Shown here piece after piece: positions 1 through 5,530 of a stretch of 6,538 nt of DNA. The translations under genes were made by a program, and so were the position numbers. Source of the stretch: Bacteriovoracaceae bacterium (GTDB taxonomy: Bacteria > Bdellovibrionota > UBA1018); NCBI GenBank assembly GCA_947446835.1, contig CANFHS010000136.1, positions 1 to 6,538 of the forward strand. Direction: 5' to 3'. Under the pieces are notes generated by a model, which made no database searches, was not told where the DNA came from, and worked only from the letters and a program-made list of their open reading frames with translations. Within the stretch, counting starts at the first letter, position 1; every line of letters starts with the position of its first letter.

Positions 1-708
1 CTGTTCTTCGTGCTGGCCTTGGCAAGCCTGTTCTGCCCATCGCTCCTCATCTACTTCTGCCTCCTGGTCGGGTCTCTGGTCATCCCGCTCCTGACCCAGG
101 CCGCGTTCGAGGTGTTCCAGCATTGGCGGCTGAGCCCGTTCGTCCTGCCCTACATCCTGACGGTGTGGCTCATCACCTTGTGCTCGCACGGAACCGCGCT
201 GCCTCCTCACGGTGAGCTGCAGGCGGGTGAACTGGTGTCCGGCTGGCTCGGCGGTTCAGCGGCGGCACCGGCCCTCTCGTCGGTCCTGCAGGGTGCCGGG
301 CGTCTGCTGTTCATCCCGCATCCCCTCTTTGGCCTGCTCCTCATCGGGCTGGTCTCGGTGTTCAGTCCGCGACGGGGCGCCTACTTCGTGCTGGGCACGC
401 TGACTTCCACCGCCGCGGGGTTCCTGCTTTCGGGCGGAAGCAGCCTCTGGGAAGAAGGCCGCCTCAGCGCGTGCGCGGGGCTCATGGCCCTGGCCCTGGC
501 CTCGTTCCCCGAGAACTTCACCGCAAGAAGGATCCTGCTTTTCAGCGCACTTTCAGCCTTCGTGTCGCTGGCGTTGCAGCAGCTCCTGGACACCCGGCAG
601 CTGCCCATCCTGAGCCTTCCGTACCTGCTGACGCTCTGGCTGGCGCTGCTGAGCCGTCTGCCCAGGATGACCGTGAGCTGGGGGCGGAGCTCGATCAGAA
701 GTCCATGA
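1..708 (+). CDS. Urea-transporter-like (UT family) membrane protein, 5'-truncated by window edge
   Basis: The frame is open from base 1 to a TGA at 706-708. A GTG at 10 is available, but it falls inside a hydrophobic helix, so the real start is almost certainly upstream of the window. The protein is very hydrophobic, with about eight membrane segments visible. Numbering from the GTG, two copies of the box that ends each half of the UT channel fold can be read: SPFVLPYILTVW (42-53) and ILSLPYLLTLW (200-210). They compare with the family's LTaPFvlaTW. The first ends half one and the second ends half two, matching the pseudo-two-fold UT architecture. VLQGAGRLLF (92-101) sits where the family has GxGQVff, and GRLSACAGLMALALA (150-164) where it has GLyGfNavLxxlAl. 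The motif residues Q, Y, F and N are therefore not kept, so urea transport is uncertain. UT members are inner-membrane channels for urea. The gene converges on the DUF2461 gene and overlaps its stop end by 14 bp. The family call is by motif only; another permease is possible. Confidence 0.6.
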   Translation: MFFVLALASLFCPSLLIYFCLLVGSLVIPLLTQAAFEVFQHWRLSPFVLPYILTVWLITLCSHGTALPPHGELQAGELVSGWLGGSAAAPALSSVLQGAGRLLFIPHPLFGLLLIGLVSVFSPRRGAYFVLGTLTSTAAGFLLSGGSSLWEEGRLSACAGLMALALASFPENFTARRILLFSALSAFVSLALQQLLDTRQLPILSLPYLLTLWLALLSRLPRMTVSWGRSSIRSP

Positions 709-1486
709 CCCGACGACGGGTCTCGACTTCCTCGAGGCGCGAAACCAGGCCCGGGGCGTCCCGTTCGGTGCGGGGAGGCACCTTCTGCGGACGCCCCTGG
801 AGCACGCTGTCCAGCAGCTCGTTCAGTCTCAGGATCTGGGTGAAATCCTGGGTCACCAGGTCAGGGAACTTCGCGGAAGTGAACTCGCGCAGCGTGTACG
901 GACGCCACACGAAGAAGGCCTGGAGCTTCAGCCAATCGACCCTGGGATGGTCCGGATCGAAGCCCCGCGGCACACGGCTCGAGCTGCGTTCGTCCGAAAA
1001 ACCTCCCGGGAAGCGCGCCGCGAATTCCGGAGAACGGAAGAGCCGCTCCAAGGGCTTCGGGTCGGCGGCAATGGCTTCGCGGATGGCACGGACCTGGCGC
1101 GAGGACGGCAGATATAGGCCACCCGCCACCAGGACCTGGTCGCCATCCGGGTCGTCCGGATAGATCAGGAAGAAGAGATTGGGATTCTTCTCGAAGCGCG
1201 ACTTGGGCGGACGCGAAGCGCTGAAGGAGACGTAGTCCTTGAGCGGCGTGCCGTACTTCGCGGCGCCTGCGCTGGAACGCTTCAGCCGCCCCAGGCCACG
1301 CTGGGGGAAATGGTAACCCGTCGCGACCCGGGCCAGCTTGGCCTTCAGATGGCGGGCCAGCTCGTTCAGCGGCTCACGGATCAGCGCCTCGTAGTCGTCC
1401 GAGTGGCGTTCCAGCCACTCGACCTTCTTCTGGCGGGAGGCCTTCTGGATGAACTCGATGGACTTGCCGGAGAATCGCGACGTCAT
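695..1486 (-). CDS. DUF2461 (TIGR02453-like) family protein
   Basis: This encodes a 263-residue soluble protein with no signal peptide or membrane segment. Its layout follows DUF2461. An N-terminal FSGKSIEFIQKASRQKKVEW segment (5-24) corresponds to the family's F..ea..FL..L..NN.reWF opening. A YxxxxxxP spacing (Y32-P39) follows. Then comes the central beta-rich part with YKDYVSF-like, NLFFLIYPDD and VAGGLYLPSSRQVRAIREAI segments; the family usually reads giyf.i....  ..GGly.p....l..iR. Late in the protein are RGFDPDHPRVDWLKLQAFFVWRP-type sequences. The family is widespread and has no established biochemical activity, so no role is assigned. At 263 aa it is somewhat longer than typical members (about 220-230). 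The ATG at 1486 is preceded by a modest GGGAA Shine-Dalgarno sequence. The gene is transcribed alone, divergent from the HD-like gene, and its 3' end overlaps the UT-like gene by 14 bp. Confidence 0.8.
   Translation of the reverse strand: MTSRFSGKSIEFIQKASRQKKVEWLERHSDDYEALIREPLNELARHLKAKLARVATGYHFPQRGLGRLKRSSAGAAKYGTPLKDYVSFSASRPPKSRFEKNPNLFFLIYPDDPDGDQVLVAGGLYLPSSRQVRAIREAIAADPKPLERLFRSPEFAARFPGGFSDERSSSRVPRGFDPDHPRVDWLKLQAFFVWRPYTLREFTSAKFPDLVTQDFTQILRLNELLDSVLQGRPQKVPPRTERDAPGLVSRLEEVETRRRVMDF
707..722 (+). terminator. Hairpin at the stop codon of the UT-like gene, possible weak terminator
   Basis: GACCCG (707-712), loop ACGA, CGGGTC (717-722): a perfect 6-bp GC-rich stem with a 4-nt loop. 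It begins at the second base of the stop codon. No T-run follows, so it is not a classical intrinsic terminator. It could slow polymerase or protect a 3' end. It also lies inside the last codons of the opposite-strand DUF2461 gene, so the bases are doubly constrained. Confidence 0.25.
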
Positions 1487-1574
1487 GGGATTCCCGTTTC
1501 ACTAGAATCTTTTCGATCCGGTTTCAATCACGCACTCAGGCAATAATTCTTTGCAATCCGGGCAGCATTCATCC
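1487..1574. promoter_or_regulatory. Divergent intergenic region between DUF2461 and the HD-like gene
   Basis: These 88 bases are clearly more AT-rich than the flanking genes and must carry the promoters of both outward-facing genes. On the + strand, TTTCAA (1522-1527) and TAATTC (1544-1549) are 16 bp apart, a weak sigma70-like pair that would start transcription just ahead of the ATG at 1575. On the - strand, TTGAAA (reverse of 1521-1526) is a good -35, but TAGTGA 17 bp downstream is a poor -10. The region is certain to be intergenic; the individual hexamers are weak guesses. Confidence 0.35.
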
Positions 1575-2186
1575 ATGCAAGACCCGATGTCATTGGACCC
1601 CCCACGCCTGGCTCTGGCCCTCCAGTTCGCGGCCCGCGAGCAGCCATCCCTGGCCCGCTGCCTGTCGGTGGCGTCGCTGGTGCTGCAGTCCGGGGGCGAT
1701 CCCGAGCAGACCCTGGCTGCGCTCCTCCAAGGGGTGAGCCGCTCGGGACAGCTTCCGGAGCAAGCTGTGGCCGACTCGTTTGGCGCGGAGACGGCCAGGC
1801 TCCTGGCCTCCACCGCCGAGCCGACCGACCCGGGGCCCCGGGCGTCGCCCGAGGGATCCCCCGCGGCCGCACGCGCGTCCCAGGTGCAAGCCTGGCGGGA
1901 GGGGCGGCAGGACTACCTGCTCCGGCTGGGCTCCCTCGGCGAGCGCGAGCTGCTCATCGTGACTTGCCGGGAGTTCCAGGAAGTGCGCGACCTCGTGCAG
2001 GAATTGAAATACCAGGGGCCTTCCGTCTGGAAACGGTTCGGAACCCAGCCTCTGGAGCTGTTCTGGTACTTCCGCGAAGTCCTGCAGCTGGCCTACGGCA
2101 AGCTGGACCGGGCCCGCCATCGCGCCCTGCTGGGCGAGTTCGCAGCCGCCCTCCAATCCCTCAAGGCTTCGGCCGGAGCATCCTGA
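1575..2186 (+). CDS. Degenerate HD-domain (RelA/SpoT-type phosphohydrolase-like) protein lacking catalytic residues
   Basis: This is a 203-residue soluble protein. From residue 12 to about 175 it follows the small single-domain HD phosphohydrolases related to the RelA/SpoT hydrolase domain: ALQFAA, then VASLVLQSGGDPEQTLAALL (32-51), then FGAETARLL (69-77), W..GR.DYLLRL (107-118), and VWKRF.....ELFWYFREV (151-169). In active members these blocks carry H (Y..H), HD (AALLHD) and D (aDKlhN), which bind the metal. Here the equivalent positions read R28-C29, Q52-G53 and R132, so the whole metal site is gone. A Pro/Ala/Ser/Gly-rich linker (82-102) replaces the segment before W107. Hydrolase activity is therefore unlikely; a binding or regulatory role is inferred only. 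The ATG at 1575 is preferred, but no strong Shine-Dalgarno decides it; TTG at 1551 and ATG at 1587 are in frame. The gene sits 12 bp upstream of the DoxX gene and is probably co-transcribed with it. Confidence 0.7.
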   Translation: MQDPMSLDPPRLALALQFAAREQPSLARCLSVASLVLQSGGDPEQTLAALLQGVSRSGQLPEQAVADSFGAETARLLASTAEPTDPGPRASPEGSPAAARASQVQAWREGRQDYLLRLGSLGERELLIVTCREFQEVRDLVQELKYQGPSVWKRFGTQPLELFWYFREVLQLAYGKLDRARHRALLGEFAAALQSLKASAGAS

Positions 2187-2198
2187 AAGGAATCCCCC

Positions 2199-2639
2199 AT
2201 GACCGCCCTCCTGACCGCCCAGTCTCCCCAGGCCCTCGAATGGGCCATCCTCGTTCTCCGGCTTTTCATCGGGGTCTGCCTGGTGGTGCACGGGCTGGGC
2301 AAGTTGGGGCTGGTCGGGTCCGGAAACATGCAAGGCTTTGTGGGCTGGCTCCAGAGCCTGGGAGTGCCGTTTCCGGCAATCCAGGCCAGGCTGGCCATGC
2401 TGGCCGAGCTGGTCGGGGGCGCGCTGATCGTCCTGGGGCTGTTTTACCGCCCGGCCGCGGCCCTCTGTGCGGTCACCCTGCTCGTTGCGGCCTTCCTGGG
2501 GCACAAGGGCGCGGGCTACCTGATCACCAACAATCCACCGGGACTGGAATACGCCCTGAATCTGGCCGCCGTGCTCGGGGCGATGCTCCTGCTCGGACCC
2601 GGGGCCCTTTCGCTGGATGCGCTCTGGTTCGCGCCCTGA
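2199..2639 (+). CDS. DoxX family integral membrane protein
   Basis: This is a 146-residue protein with four hydrophobic helices (about 14-34, 65-82, 86-101 and 117-133), the normal DoxX size and topology. The first helix carries the family pattern LRLFIGVCLVVHGLGKL (20-36), with the conserved H31-G32 and K35. The second reads AELVGGALIVLGLFYRPAA, the family's E..gg..l.lG...r.aA segment. The third/fourth region has NPPGLEYALNLAAV and ends GPGALSLDALW, as in many DoxX proteins. DoxX proteins lie in the cytoplasmic membrane; some are linked to thiosulfate:quinone oxidation or to redox and detoxification roles, but most, this one included, have no assigned substrate. AAGGAA (2187-2192) is a clear ribosome binding site 6 nt before the ATG. 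It overlaps nothing and follows the HD-like stop by 12 bp, so the two form an operon. A short gap to the lipoprotein gene leaves read-through possible. Confidence 0.85.
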   Translation: MTALLTAQSPQALEWAILVLRLFIGVCLVVHGLGKLGLVGSGNMQGFVGWLQSLGVPFPAIQARLAMLAELVGGALIVLGLFYRPAAALCAVTLLVAAFLGHKGAGYLITNNPPGLEYALNLAAVLGAMLLLGPGALSLDALWFAP

Positions 2640-2705
2640 GAGCTTGACTCCGCGCTGGCATACTGCTTGAACACACAGCAGCATCCATCATTCAGGGAGC
2701 ATTAA
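2640..2705 (+). promoter_or_regulatory. Upstream region of the lipoprotein gene with sigma54-like element and RBS
   Basis: This 66-bp gap holds TGGCATA-CTGC-TTGAA (2656-2671), close to the sigma54 consensus TGGCACG-N4-TTGCW with the correct spacing, but the usual -12 GC reads GA. TTGACT (2644-2649) is a fair sigma70 -35 box, yet no good -10 lies 16-18 bp on. A 5-bp dyad CTGCT/AGCAG spans 2663-2681. AGGGAG (2694-2699), 6 nt before the ATG at 2706, is a strong ribosome binding site. A promoter here is plausible because the downstream gene is of a different type from doxX, but its class is unsettled. Confidence 0.3.
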
Positions 2706-3266
2706 ATGAGCACGAAGAGACTTGGACTGTTCAAGGTTTTTACAGCTGTCATGGCACTCGCGGCCGTGGTGGGATGCGGACGCAGCCTCAACTCGGCCAC
2801 CGGCACACTGAACGTGTGTAATGGCCAGAACAGCATGCTGACCAACCAGTACGGTTATGGCGGCTACGGTTACGGCGGCTACGGCTATGGCGGCATGGGA
2901 GCCTACGGGTACAATCCGTACGGCTACCAGACGGGGTACCAGACCGGTTACCCGTACACCGGCCAGACTGGCGTGAGCACCCAGGCCACCATCACCTACT
3001 CGGGCAAGATCTACCTCGTGGGCAGCCAGTCCACGGCGATGGCCCGGCAGAGCATCCTGCAGATCCAGCAGGCCAGCCAGATGGGCGGCATGGGTTCGGC
3101 GGGCGGTGTCGGTACCGGCACGAACGCCAACGTGAACACCAACCCCTGCGCGATCCGCGTCCAGTTCACCGGCGACCTGGATACCGAATCCGGCTCGGTG
3201 CTGAACTCCGGCTCCACGTCGTCCAACATGGACGTGATCCAGCTTCAGACCATCATGGCGTATTGA
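2706..3266 (+). CDS. Gly/Tyr-rich secreted lipoprotein with YGYGG repeats
   Basis: This is a 186-residue protein. MSTKR then a hydrophobic stretch (6-22) ending VVGC (21-24) is a lipoprotein signal peptide; C24 would be lipidated and become the N-terminus. The next residues, GRS, lack the Asp that would signal inner-membrane retention, so outer-membrane sorting is likely if the cell is Gram-negative. Three tandem YGYGG units (49-63) lead into a Gly/Tyr/Gln/Thr tract to about residue 89 (YNPYGYQTGYQTG and similar), an extended, low-complexity segment. A more ordered part follows (ATITYSGKIYLVG, 94-106; SILQIQQASQMGG, 116-128), then a Gly/Ala/Thr/Asn linker (127-146) and a last stretch with PCAIRVQFTGDLD. 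C38 and C148 could form a disulfide across the Gly-rich tract. I do not recognise a domain; an envelope or surface structural role is only a guess. The start is fixed by AGGGAG 6 nt upstream. The 3' end overlaps lipB by 14 bp, tail to tail. Confidence 0.75.
   Translation: MSTKRLGLFKVFTAVMALAAVVGCGRSLNSATGTLNVCNGQNSMLTNQYGYGGYGYGGYGYGGMGAYGYNPYGYQTGYQTGYPYTGQTGVSTQATITYSGKIYLVGSQSTAMARQSILQIQQASQMGGMGSAGGVGTGTNANVNTNPCAIRVQFTGDLDTESGSVLNSGSTSSNMDVIQLQTIMAY
2850..2894 (+). repeat. Three tandem 15-bp repeats encoding YGYGG
   Basis: Units 2850-2864, 2865-2879 and 2880-2894 differ only at synonymous third positions (Tyr TAC/TAT, Gly GGT/GGC). The peptide repeat YGYGG is thus exact while the DNA has begun to drift. 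This points to selection on the peptide after duplication, or to a repeat old enough to have lost slippage-prone identity. Copy number could vary between strains. Confidence 0.85.
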
Positions 3267-3963
3267 GGCCGGCCTTCAGCCTGGCCTCGAACCAAGGGCG
3301 CCAATCCGCGCCTTCGGGGCCCTGCTGGAGCTCCTTCTGCGCCGGCAACAGGTCCTTGAGCCGGGTCATCACCTCGGGCTGGAAGCCGCAAGGCGAAATC
3401 AGCCTGAACGGGCCCGGATCATTGACCAGGTTGATGGCCACGCCGTGCCAGGTCACCCATTTTCGGATGGCAATCCCGATCGACGCGATCTTTCGCGCCG
3501 ATGCGGGAGCCGCTCCTTGCGGGTAAACCCAGACTCCTGTGGCGTTTTCCCGTGGATCCGTCAAAAGCCCAAGCTCCGCCAAGGAGCGCCCCAGCCACGC
3601 CTCCAGGCCGCGCAGGAACGCGGCGATGTCGTGGCGGGGCGCCCACGGCGCCGATCCATCCAGCTTCACGACGGGGTAGATGACCAGCTGTCCGGGCCCA
3701 TGCCAGGTCAGATCTCCCCCGCGCTCGCTTTCGGCGAACTCCATCCCGGCGGGGAGTCCGACCGGCAGGGGCATATGGCGGGGCCGGGCCTGCCCCGTGA
3801 ACTGCAGCCCCCGACCGCGGGTGATGACCGAACGGTGCTCGAGCAGCAGCACGGTGTCGGGAATCTCGTCCCGCACCCGCTGCTCGAGCAGCTCCTGCTG
3901 GAGCTGGCGCGCTTCCTCGTAACCGGTCAGGCCGGGCAGGGATCGGAACTGCAGCCCCGCCAC
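3253..3963 (-). CDS. lipB: Octanoyl-[acyl-carrier-protein]:protein octanoyltransferase LipB
   Basis: LipB moves octanoate from octanoyl-ACP to a lysine of lipoyl domains (pyruvate and 2-oxoglutarate dehydrogenase E2, GcvH), the first step of de novo lipoate attachment, in the cytoplasm. From the GTG at 3963 the protein has 236 residues, a normal LipB size. RGGDLTWHGPGQLVIYP (81-97) is the family substrate-binding signature. RKIASIGIAIRKWVTWHG (157-174) supplies the catalytic lysine K158, and ISPCGF (189-194) the catalytic cysteine C192. Both members of the Cys/Lys dyad are present, so the enzyme should be active. Start choice: GAGGTGA (3975-3969), overlapping the lpd stop codon, is a near-perfect Shine-Dalgarno sequence 5 nt before GTG 3963. 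A GTG at 3972 would add three residues but has no ribosome binding site. The gene is second in an lpd-lipB operon. Its 3' end overlaps the lipoprotein gene by 14 bp. No lipA is visible in the window. Confidence 0.95.
   Translation of the reverse strand: MAGLQFRSLPGLTGYEEARQLQQELLEQRVRDEIPDTVLLLEHRSVITRGRGLQFTGQARPRHMPLPVGLPAGMEFAESERGGDLTWHGPGQLVIYPVVKLDGSAPWAPRHDIAAFLRGLEAWLGRSLAELGLLTDPRENATGVWVYPQGAAPASARKIASIGIAIRKWVTWHGVAINLVNDPGPFRLISPCGFQPEVMTRLKDLLPAQKELQQGPEGADWRPWFEARLKAGLNTP
3265..3288 (+). terminator. Hairpin at the stop codon of the lipoprotein gene, possible weak terminator
   Basis: GAGGCCGG (3265-3272) pairs with CTGGCCTC (3281-3288) through eight pairs, one of them G-U, around an 8-nt loop. 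The stem begins at the second base of the lipoprotein stop codon and lies in the last codons of lipB on the other strand. There is no T-tract, so a Rho-independent role is doubtful. Confidence 0.3.
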
Positions 3964-3968
3964 GGCAC

Positions 3969-3975
3969 TCACCTC
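3969..3975 (-). promoter_or_regulatory. lipB ribosome binding site overlapping the lpd stop codon
   Basis: Read on the minus strand this is GAGGTGA; its first two bases are the last two of the lpd TGA (3976-3974). It lies 5 nt ahead of GTG 3963. It decides the lipB start and implies that ribosomes finishing lpd help initiate lipB. Confidence 0.65.
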
Positions 3976-5419
3976 AAAGATGCGCCTGGGCGCCGGCCGA
4001 AGGCGACTTCTTCTGGAAGATGTGGATCGCGTGGCCCAGGGTGGCCTCGGCGGCTTCCATCAGCGTTTCCGGAAGGGTCGGGTGCGCGTGCACCGTCAGG
4101 GCCAGGTCCTCGACCGAAGCACCCATCTCGATGGCCAGGGCGGCCTCGGCGATGAGGTTCGAGGCCTCGGCGCCCACGATGTGGACGCCCAGCAGGCGGC
4201 CCGTCTTGGCATCGCCGATCATCTTGACCATGCCATCGGGCTCGCCCACAGAAAGGGCGCGGCCGTTGGCGGCGAACGGGAAGTTGCCCACCTGGATCTG
4301 GAGGCCCTTCTGCTTGGCCTCGGCCTCGGTCAGGCCGACCGTGGCGATCTCGGGATCCGTGAAGATGACGGCCGGCATGGCCAGCACGTCATAGGCGGTC
4401 TTCTTGCCGGCAATGGCTTCGGCAGCCACCACGCCTTCCTTGGAACCCTTGTGCGCCAGCAGCGGCTGGCCCGCGATGTCGCCGATGGCGTACACGTGCG
4501 GTACCGAAGTGCGGCGCTGGGCGTCCACGGTGAGGAAGCCTTTGGCATCCGGCTTGAGACCCAGCTTCTCCAGGCCCAGGCCGTCGGAGTTCGGAGTGCG
4601 GCCAATGGTCACGAGCACCACCTCGAAAGACTGGGTGCGCGTCTTGCCGTCGGCGGTCTGGAAAGTCACTTCCACCCCATCCTTGCCGGTCTTCTGGCCT
4701 TTGCACAGGGTGGAGGTCAGCACTTCCACGCCGCGCTTCTGGAGCTGCTTCTGCACCACCTGGGTGAGCTGCGGGTCCACGCCGCCCAGCAGGTTCGGGC
4801 CAGCTTCGACCACGGTCACCTTCGTGCCGATCTTGGAGTAGAAGGTGCCCAGCTCCAGGCCGATGTAGCCACCGCCGATGCACAACATCGACTTGGGAAG
4901 TTTTTCGAGCGAAAGCGCGCCGGTCGAATCGATGATGCGCTTCTGGTCGACCTCAAAGCCCGGAAGCTTGGCCGGACGCGATCCGGTGGCGATCACCAGC
5001 TGATTGAAAGTGACGGTGTCGGTGCCCTTGTCGGTCTTGAGCTCGATCGACTTGGGACCGGTGAACTTGGCCTCGCCGATCAGCAGCTGGCAGCCATTGG
5101 CCTTGAGCAGCTGGCCCACGCCGCCGGTCAGCTTCTTCACGACGCCGGACTTGTATTCCATCATCCTGGGGAAATTGACCTTCACTTCGCCCTTGAGCTC
5201 GAAGCCCATGTCGGAGCCGTGCTGGGTCAGCTTCTCGAACTGGGTGCCCGCGTAAATGAGGGCCTTGGAAGGAATGCAGCCCACGTTCAGACAGACGCCG
5301 CCGATCATGCCGCGATCGATGACGGTGACCTTCTTGCCCAGCTGGGCCAGACGGATCGCGCAAACATAGCCGGCAGGGCCGGCACCCAGGACCACAACAT
5401 CCGCAGCGTGAGTTGCCAT
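3974..5419 (-). CDS. lpd: Dihydrolipoamide dehydrogenase (E3)
   Basis: This is the FAD flavoenzyme that reoxidises dihydrolipoyl groups of 2-oxoacid dehydrogenase complexes and the glycine cleavage system, passing electrons to NAD+ (EC 1.8.1.4), in the cytoplasm. The protein has 481 residues, the usual length without an added N-terminal lipoyl domain. GAGPAG (12-17) binds FAD. GGVCLNVGCIPSK (40-52) carries the redox disulfide C43/C48. IGGGYIGLELG (181-191) with E205 is the NAD+ Rossmann motif; the acidic residue favours NAD+ over NADP+. YAIGDIAG is the second FAD contact. HPTLPE (446-451) gives the catalytic H446/E451 pair at the dimer interface. All key residues are present. The ATG at 5419 is chosen because AAAGGAG lies 8 nt upstream and homology begins there; the frame is open as far as 5734, including an ATG at 5446, but that extension has no family similarity. 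It is the first gene of lpd-lipB and diverges from the GT-C-like gene. Confidence 0.96.
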   Translation of the reverse strand: MATHAADVVVLGAGPAGYVCAIRLAQLGKKVTVIDRGMIGGVCLNVGCIPSKALIYAGTQFEKLTQHGSDMGFELKGEVKVNFPRMMEYKSGVVKKLTGGVGQLLKANGCQLLIGEAKFTGPKSIELKTDKGTDTVTFNQLVIATGSRPAKLPGFEVDQKRIIDSTGALSLEKLPKSMLCIGGGYIGLELGTFYSKIGTKVTVVEAGPNLLGGVDPQLTQVVQKQLQKRGVEVLTSTLCKGQKTGKDGVEVTFQTADGKTRTQSFEVVLVTIGRTPNSDGLGLEKLGLKPDAKGFLTVDAQRRTSVPHVYAIGDIAGQPLLAHKGSKEGVVAAEAIAGKKTAYDVLAMPAVIFTDPEIATVGLTEAEAKQKGLQIQVGNFPFAANGRALSVGEPDGMVKMIGDAKTGRLLGVHIVGAEASNLIAEAALAIEMGASVEDLALTVHAHPTLPETLMEAAEATLGHAIHIFQKKSPSAGAQAHL

Positions 5420-5427
5420 TCGAGAGG

Positions 5428-5434
5428 CTCCTTT
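5428..5434 (-). promoter_or_regulatory. lpd ribosome binding site
   Basis: AAAGGAG on the minus strand, 8 nt before the ATG at 5419. It settles the lpd start against the in-frame ATG at 5446, which has no comparable leader. Confidence 0.75.
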
Positions 5435-5471
5435 GAGATTGCCCATTGGGTTAGCATTCCAGCCTGCAGCC

Positions 5472-5497
5472 GTCCAGCACCTCACCTCCCGCTGGAC
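5472..5497. repeat. 7-bp inverted repeat in the lpd / GT-C-like divergent region
   Basis: GTCCAGC (5472-5478) and GCTGGAC (5491-5497) are exact reverse complements around a 12-nt spacer. The element sits in the middle of the 111-bp gap between lpd and the divergent membrane-protein gene. It could be a regulator's operator or a 5'-UTR hairpin of the lpd transcript. On the lpd strand the loop reads GGGAGGTGAGGT, itself a Shine-Dalgarno-like sequence. Apart from this dyad and the lpd ribosome binding site, I see no strong promoter hexamers in 5420-5530. Confidence 0.45.
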
Positions 5498-5530
5498 AGT
5501 CCCCGGGCCAGCAGTTACTTCTGGAATTTC

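Noticed and set aside
471..1163. Open frame of 230 codons on the plus strand
   Set aside because: It spans the end of the UT-like gene and the antisense of DUF2461, with Arg/Ser-rich noise and no domain.
1590..2684. Long open frame of 364 codons on the minus strand
   Set aside because: It lies antisense to the HD-like and DoxX genes, is very Gln/Gly/Arg-rich, has no recognisable domain, and is the usual complementary-frame artefact of GC-rich coding DNA.
2850..2894. Possible CRISPR-like repeat
   Set aside because: The units are directly adjacent with no spacers, in frame within a coding sequence, and vary at wobble positions.
3445..4155. Open frame of 236 codons on the plus strand
   Set aside because: It is antisense to lipB and the end of lpd, with Arg/Pro/Gly-rich low-complexity content and no family similarity.
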